This document shows positions 59,722 through 64,000 of a DNA stretch of 64,000 bases, in pieces. Source of the DNA: Mycolicibacterium psychrotolerans (GTDB lineage Bacteria; Actinomycetota; Actinomycetes; Mycobacteriales; Mycobacteriaceae). A program made the position numbers and the translations under genes. Location: assembly GCF_010729305.1 (NCBI RefSeq), contig NZ_AP022574.1, forward strand, positions 4,154,001-4,218,000, written 5' to 3'. Every line of letters begins with the position of its first letter. Within the stretch, counting starts at the first letter, position 1. The notes beneath the pieces were generated by a model that saw nothing but the letters and a program-made list of their open reading frames with translations, was not told where the DNA came from and made no database searches.

Positions 59722-61632
59722 TCATCCGTGGCAGGCGCCGCCTTCACCCTTAGGGGTGGGCGGGGCGTCGATCGACGGGTTCTGATCGAAGAAACCCGAC
59801 GGCTTGAGCCAGAACGACACCGTGTCAACGGCCATGATCGGCCACTCCTCCATCCTGGTGATGTGGTGGATGCCGAAGACGTACCAGAGGACCACGTCGG
59901 TGTTCTCCAGCGGCGCATCGTCTTTGATCCACTCACTCATGCCGGCGTCGACATTGGACTGGGTCGGGTAATCCCCGGCAGGCCAACGCTCCTCGGCGCT
60001 GTTCTTGGTGACCCACAGGGTGTGCCCGATGACCGGGGCCCGCAGATACTGCGGCGTCGCCGGATCCATCATGACCGGGAACGCCGCGCCTGGAACCAAT
60101 TTGTAAGACACCGGCGTGCCGCACTTGTTGGTCTTGTTGGTGTTGACCACCTTCCACGACCGCTGAGTGGGCCAGTCGAAATCACGCGCGGATTCGGACT
60201 CCGACCTGATCGGCGTCGAACGGGTCACCAACGCCAGCCCGTACGGGTTCTCCTCCGATACCGGCGGCGCCACCGAGTCGACTTCCATCACGGTGTTCTG
60301 CTCACCGTCGACGTCGAGATCCAACCGCGCGATCAGGAAGTGCTGATGGAATGGGGCGTAGGTGTTCCTGTCGACGACGGTGCCGTACGGGGGCGGCTCC
60401 TCCCCTTCGGGAAACGGCGTGGTGACCATGATGCCGGTGGCCCTGACCTCGCACTCGATGTTGCCGTCCTGATAGAACCGCCAGTAGACGAGGTACTCGT
60501 AGTTGGCCACGGTCGCGTGACACGAGATCACCATCCGGCGCTGCCTGCGCACCTCCGCACCCGTCTTCGGGTCGACGTGCTTCCACAGCACCGCGTTGTC
60601 CTCTTCGTGCAGGCAGATGGCGTTCTTGACGGTGTACGGCTCCCCCTTGGTATTGGACAACGTCGCGTCGACATAGACGATCTCGCCGAGACAGTCGCAG
60701 CCCAGCTCCAGCGATGTGGTCATGTAGCCCAAGCCCCACTCACCGATGTCATACGCGGTGCGCCGGTAGTGGTCGAAGGTGGGGTCGCGGTAGGGAACGA
60801 CCATCTCCGCCAAGGACATTCGATACGCGACATCCCGTTGCGTACCCCGGTCGTCGAACGTCACCTGGTACAGGACAGGGCCCTCGCGATAGTTGAAGCC
60901 CAGCCGCATGGTCCAGTTCTGCCACTTCAGTTCGGTGCCCTCCACCGTGAAGGACGTGCCCTCGGGCTGCGTGATGTGCAGCGGTTTGAGATCGGTGCGC
61001 ACCTGGGTGCCCCGTACCGAGGGAAGGTACTCCGAGTCCACCTCGGGATGGCCGTAGTCGTGGTGCCGCTCGATCTCGAGCAACTCGAGCGTGTTGACGT
61101 CCACCAACAGTTTCAGGCCGGAGACAGGATGGCCGAAGGGGTTGCCCTCGGGAGTTTCGCGCGCCCACAGGTCGCACCAGCCGAGGCGACGATGCCTGTG
61201 CTCCTCGGGCATCAGCGCTTTGCCGTAGGTCCACACGTCGATGAGGATCAGGCTCATGTCGCTGAACCCGCGCTCGGCCAGAGCGGCGATGACGTCAGGG
61301 TGCTTGCGCATCGCGTGGTCGATGTCGTGGAACTCGTCCATCGTGAAGTTCGGTGTGACGCCGGGAATGTGCTCGAACGAGAGAACGGTGTCGTCGGTCA
61401 GGTCGACCGTTGCCTCGTAGGTCCTGTTCTCGGTGCGGTCCAAGACCACCGCGAACGACGTCCGCCGGACCGGGTGCCCGGGGCGCCACGCCTTCACGTC
61501 GGCTTTGAGCGGCTCCTTCAACTCGATCGAGGTGAAGCGGAAACCATCGTTGACGTGGCCTGCGCGTCGCAGTAGCGCGGCCGTCTGCCTGAACTCCTCC
61601 GCGGTCAACGGTTCCAGTGGATGCTGAGCCAT
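59722..61632 (-). CDS. Copper amine oxidase (primary-amine oxidase)
   Basis: A 636-residue copper amine oxidase. The topaquinone precursor Tyr378 lies in ANYEYLVYW, the catalytic base Asp295 in YDIGEWGLG, and copper ligands His429 and His431 in HQHFLIARL, with a further His in GIHHITR near the C-terminus. It oxidises a primary amine to aldehyde, ammonia and hydrogen peroxide. No signal peptide is seen, so it is probably cytoplasmic. The ATG at 61632 follows GAGGAGATAGCA. It diverges from an ATP-grasp gene with an 83-bp gap, so the two may be controlled together. Confidence 0.94.
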   Translation of the reverse strand: MAQHPLEPLTAEEFRQTAALLRRAGHVNDGFRFTSIELKEPLKADVKAWRPGHPVRRTSFAVVLDRTENRTYEATVDLTDDTVLSFEHIPGVTPNFTMDEFHDIDHAMRKHPDVIAALAERGFSDMSLILIDVWTYGKALMPEEHRHRRLGWCDLWARETPEGNPFGHPVSGLKLLVDVNTLELLEIERHHDYGHPEVDSEYLPSVRGTQVRTDLKPLHITQPEGTSFTVEGTELKWQNWTMRLGFNYREGPVLYQVTFDDRGTQRDVAYRMSLAEMVVPYRDPTFDHYRRTAYDIGEWGLGYMTTSLELGCDCLGEIVYVDATLSNTKGEPYTVKNAICLHEEDNAVLWKHVDPKTGAEVRRQRRMVISCHATVANYEYLVYWRFYQDGNIECEVRATGIMVTTPFPEGEEPPPYGTVVDRNTYAPFHQHFLIARLDLDVDGEQNTVMEVDSVAPPVSEENPYGLALVTRSTPIRSESESARDFDWPTQRSWKVVNTNKTNKCGTPVSYKLVPGAAFPVMMDPATPQYLRAPVIGHTLWVTKNSAEERWPAGDYPTQSNVDAGMSEWIKDDAPLENTDVVLWYVFGIHHITRMEEWPIMAVDTVSFWLKPSGFFDQNPSIDAPPTPKGEGGACHG

Positions 61633-61715
61633 TGCTATCTCCTCGCTAGTCTTCCCCCAGTCTTTCGTTCTCCGGCCAATTTGTATTCGTCATGCGACAA
61701 TTCGCAGGAGGCAAA

Positions 61716-63203
61716 ATGAACGAGCGACCGAGCTTCATATCGAAAGTCTTCGGATCCCGCGGATTGAAGGGGATCTCCGAGATCCGCACGTTCTTCCGGA
61801 CCAACGAGCAGCCCATCTTCTTCGTCGGCCCGACGGCATTCAACCTGCTCGGAATCGACCGCTGGGTCCGCGGCGTCGAGTACATCGTCTATTACGACTC
61901 ATGGGACTCCGCCCATCCGCGGGTCTTCACCCCGTCGAGTAAGCCGTATGTGGAGTTCGAAAGCAGCGAGGAGATCAACAACTACCTGCTGCGTGACGCC
62001 GAGGTGCAGAGATTCATGGAGGCACGGTGCGCTGGGCCCGGTCGGCGCCCGATGATCGCCATGGTGTTCTTCGATGAGGAAACCGAGGAGATCTGCCGCG
62101 AACTCGACTACACGCTGATCCTGCCGCCGGATTCGCTGCGCCGGCATCTCGACTCCAAGATCGTCACCACGCAATTGGGCGAGGAAGCCGGCGCCCCGTC
62201 GGTGCCCAACGTGCTGGGTCGAGCGGACAGCTACGAAGAACTCTCCGCGCTGGCCGCCGAGGCAGGCCTGGGCTCTGACCTGGTGGTGCAGACTCCGTAC
62301 GGCGACTCGGGCAAGACGACGTTCTTCATCACCTCCCTGCGCGAATGGGACCGCGACTGCGAGAACATCGTCGGCCAGGATCTGAAGATCATGAAGCGGA
62401 TCAACAACCACGCCGTCGCGGTCGAAGCGGTCAACACCAAGCACGGCACGGTCGTCGGCCCGTTCATGACCGATCTCACCGGCTATCCCGAACTCACGCC
62501 CTACCGCGGCGGCTGGTGCGGCAACGACCTTTTCCCCGAGGCCCTTTCGGAGCTCCACCGCGCCATCGCCATCCGCCATGTGCAACGCCTCGGCGACCGG
62601 CTGCGCAAAGAGGGCTACAAGGGCTTCTTCGAGGTCGATGTGCTGGTCGACCTCGACTCCGACGAGGTGTACCTGGGCGAACTGAACCCACGGATCTCCG
62701 GGGCCTCGTCGATCACCAACGTGACCGCCGGCGCCTACTCCGACATCCCGTTGTTCCTGTTCCACCTTCTGGAGTTCATGAACGTCGACTACGTCGTCGA
62801 CGTCGAGGAGATCAACGAGCGCTGGCGTGAGCTCGCCGCGGTGGACGTCTGGGCCCAGCTGATCATGAAAGAGCCGAACGACTCCGTCGAGCGCGTCCTC
62901 GCAGCACCTGCCACCGGTAGCTACCGGTTGGATGAGGACGGAAGCCTGCGCTTCACTGGCGTCACCAACGACTGGCACGACGTCACCCACGAGGACGAGT
63001 GTTTCTACCTTCGGGTGTATGGACCCGGCGACTACCGGTTCAAGGGCGCCGACCTGGGAATCCTGGTCACCAAGGGCCGCATGCAGACCTCCGACGGACT
63101 GACCCAGCGCTGTCGAAGCTACATCGACGGGATCCGCTCGATGTACGTGAGCGAGCCACTTCCCGAGCCCCCGAGTGTGACACCCATCAGCTACGTCAAG
63201 TAG
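61716..63203 (+). CDS. ATP-grasp enzyme of unknown substrate (biotin-carboxylase-like)
   Basis: A 495-residue ATP-grasp superfamily protein. The metal-binding ELNPRISGASS motif lies at about 325-335, and VQTPYGDSGKTTFFI is the flexible ATP-binding loop. The N-terminus carries ISEIRTFFRTNEQPIFFVG and a Rossmann-like lead. No biotin carrier domain or partner is present, so carboxylation is unproven; amide or ester formation on an amino compound is also possible. The ATG at 61716 has a CAGGAGGC ribosome-binding site. It diverges from the amine oxidase, suggesting linked amine metabolism. Confidence 0.8.
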   Translation: MNERPSFISKVFGSRGLKGISEIRTFFRTNEQPIFFVGPTAFNLLGIDRWVRGVEYIVYYDSWDSAHPRVFTPSSKPYVEFESSEEINNYLLRDAEVQRFMEARCAGPGRRPMIAMVFFDEETEEICRELDYTLILPPDSLRRHLDSKIVTTQLGEEAGAPSVPNVLGRADSYEELSALAAEAGLGSDLVVQTPYGDSGKTTFFITSLREWDRDCENIVGQDLKIMKRINNHAVAVEAVNTKHGTVVGPFMTDLTGYPELTPYRGGWCGNDLFPEALSELHRAIAIRHVQRLGDRLRKEGYKGFFEVDVLVDLDSDEVYLGELNPRISGASSITNVTAGAYSDIPLFLFHLLEFMNVDYVVDVEEINERWRELAAVDVWAQLIMKEPNDSVERVLAAPATGSYRLDEDGSLRFTGVTNDWHDVTHEDECFYLRVYGPGDYRFKGADLGILVTKGRMQTSDGLTQRCRSYIDGIRSMYVSEPLPEPPSVTPISYVK

Positions 63204-63212
63204 CCGCCGCCG

Positions 63213-64000
63213 TCAGCTGTGGCCGCGCTCGCGGCCCTCGACCACGCCGATCGGCCCCGTGCCCTTCCGATGCGCGGGGGCACGCTCGGCCAGGCCGGCA
63301 GCGTGTTGTCCCGCGGCCACGAACGCCCGAATCGTGTCGAGCAGGTACACCGGGTTCTGAGCCGCCGGCCACGTCGAGAACTTCACCGATACGGTGCGGG
63401 TGGCCCGGTCCACCAGGATCATCTGGCCGTGAATCCCCAGGCACAGCTGCAGATCCCCCAGCACCCCGGGTATGAACCAGAACTGGTTGCGATACCAGCC
63501 GCCCGTGAGGAAGGGCTCGGAGTCCGAGGACACGAACGCCGCCCTGACGTCGGGGTCGATGGTCCTGGCCTGCGTCAGCCACTGCTTGGGCACCACGGCG
63601 TCGTCGGCCACGAAACCGTCGTCGAGGAGCAGCTGTCCGAACCGCGCGAGGTCGCGGGCGTGCGCCGACATCCCGCCGTCGTGGATCGCCGAACCGACTG
63701 CGTCGCAGGTGATGTCGGCGTCGAACTCGGCGCCCATCGGCTGCCAGATCAACGTCGAGATCAGCTCGGCCATCCGCCTGCCCGCGGCCCGTTCACACAC
63801 CCAGCCCAGCATGTCGGTGTCGGCCGATCGGTACACGAACGGCCCGCCGTGCGCGCCACCGAGAGCCAGGGTCGCCAGATAGCTGTACATCCCGCCGAGC
63901 TCGTCGCCGTCGATTCCGGGCCGCCAGCCCATGTAGCGCTCCATCACCCGGACCTCGGCCTGCGGGTCGGTGTACTCCTCGCTGAACACGACCCCGGTGC
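63213..64000 (-). CDS. Serine hydrolase (beta-lactamase fold), N-terminus cut by window edge
   Basis: About 262 C-terminal codons of a class C beta-lactamase-type serine hydrolase. TGVVFSEEYTDPQAE at the edge, YRSADTDMLGWVCERAAGRR, HARDLARFGQLLLDDG and FIPGVLGDLQLCLGIHGQMI resemble the 6-aminohexanoate oligomer hydrolase (NylB) group. The nucleophilic SxxK motif would lie outside the window. It converges on the ATP-grasp gene with 9 bp between stops. Amide or ester hydrolysis is likely; the substrate is unknown. Confidence 0.82.
   Translation of the reverse strand, partial: TGVVFSEEYTDPQAEVRVMERYMGWRPGIDGDELGGMYSYLATLALGGAHGGPFVYRSADTDMLGWVCERAAGRRMAELISTLIWQPMGAEFDADITCDAVGSAIHDGGMSAHARDLARFGQLLLDDGFVADDAVVPKQWLTQARTIDPDVRAAFVSSDSEPFLTGGWYRNQFWFIPGVLGDLQLCLGIHGQMILVDRATRTVSVKFSTWPAAQNPVYLLDTIRAFVAAGQHAAGLAERAPAHRKGTGPIGVVEGRERGHS

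Noticed and set aside
61633..61715. Operator in the amine oxidase/ATP-grasp gap
   Set aside because: AATTTGT and ACAATT look like half-sites, but they do not pair beyond four bases; no reliable palindrome.
1..64000. tRNA, rRNA, CRISPR arrays, insertion sequences or prophage genes
   Set aside because: No cloverleaf-like segments, regularly spaced repeats, transposase motifs or phage structural genes were recognised on reading both strands; a covariance-model scan was not possible.

Overview
The window is about 64 kb of high-GC actinobacterial chromosome. Gene content and order point to a mycobacterium, most likely a fast-growing Mycolicibacterium. The skeleton follows part of the M. tuberculosis H37Rv map: rarA (Rv2559c-like), the transglutaminase/ATP-grasp block (Rv2566-Rv2569c-like), aspS (Rv2572c-like), a neutral zinc metallopeptidase (Rv2575-like), a radical SAM protein of the Rv2578c family, hisS (Rv2580c-like), a metallo-beta-lactamase-fold hydrolase (Rv2581c-like) and a cyclophilin (Rv2582-like). 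Accessory modules sit between these anchors. Genes are dense, often overlapping by 4 bp (ATGA), and GTG starts are common. I found no tRNA, rRNA, CRISPR array, insertion sequence, prophage or origin, and no gene-free stretch longer than 300 bp.

Layout. 1-2791: a SRPBCC/ArsR pair cut by the left edge, then a DUF3097 gene and rarA on the minus strand. 2885-11617: an SDR gene facing a four-gene minus-strand operon (transglutaminase-amidoligase, ATP-grasp/alpha-E, second transglutaminase, zinc-ribbon metallopeptidase) that looks like a peptide-forming and peptide-cleaving system of unknown product. 11661-12590: a DUF389 membrane protein. 12759-20865: a complete carbohydrate or polyol uptake and catabolism operon (DeoR regulator, FGGY kinase, binding protein, two permeases, ATPase, SDR dehydrogenase, BtpA/SgcQ-like protein). 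20825-22619: an HxlR regulator divergent from a thiolase, with clear inverted repeats between them. 22621-27084: a broken deazaflavin-dependent reductase, a Baeyer-Villiger-type monooxygenase fused to an esterase, a sulfite-oxidase-like molybdoenzyme and an intact deazaflavin-dependent reductase coupled to aspS.

28929-37533: a SigH-like ECF sigma factor followed by a cupin gene, a large LuxR/AAA regulator, an NmrA-like protein, a SRPBCC protein and a large class III cyclase-AAA protein. 37530-42486: a carboxylesterase, two metallopeptidases and an acyl-CoA thioesterase. 42534-46905: a TetR regulator and an amidohydrolase/acyl-CoA dehydrogenase operon; near-identical palindromes at the tetR start and before the operon suggest a small self-contained regulon. 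46913-50592: the Rv2578c-type radical SAM protein, a HelR-like RNA polymerase-recycling ATPase and a small secreted protein. 50858-55616: the urea ABC transporter urtABCDE, preceded by a candidate GlnR box. 55751-58720: hisS, a glyoxalase-II-like hydrolase and ppiB. 58737-64000: a PH-like/HTH divergent pair with a palindromic operator, a copper amine oxidase divergent from an unassigned ATP-grasp enzyme, and a serine hydrolase cut by the right edge.

The most promising leads for undescribed biology are the TetR palindrome regulon, the monooxygenase-esterase fusion beside a broken reductase gene, the transglutaminase/amidoligase/ATP-grasp operon, the BtpA-containing sugar operon, and the SigH-like sigma factor whose neighbour is a cupin rather than a usual anti-sigma factor. 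All functional names rest on recognising families by eye; no database search was run.
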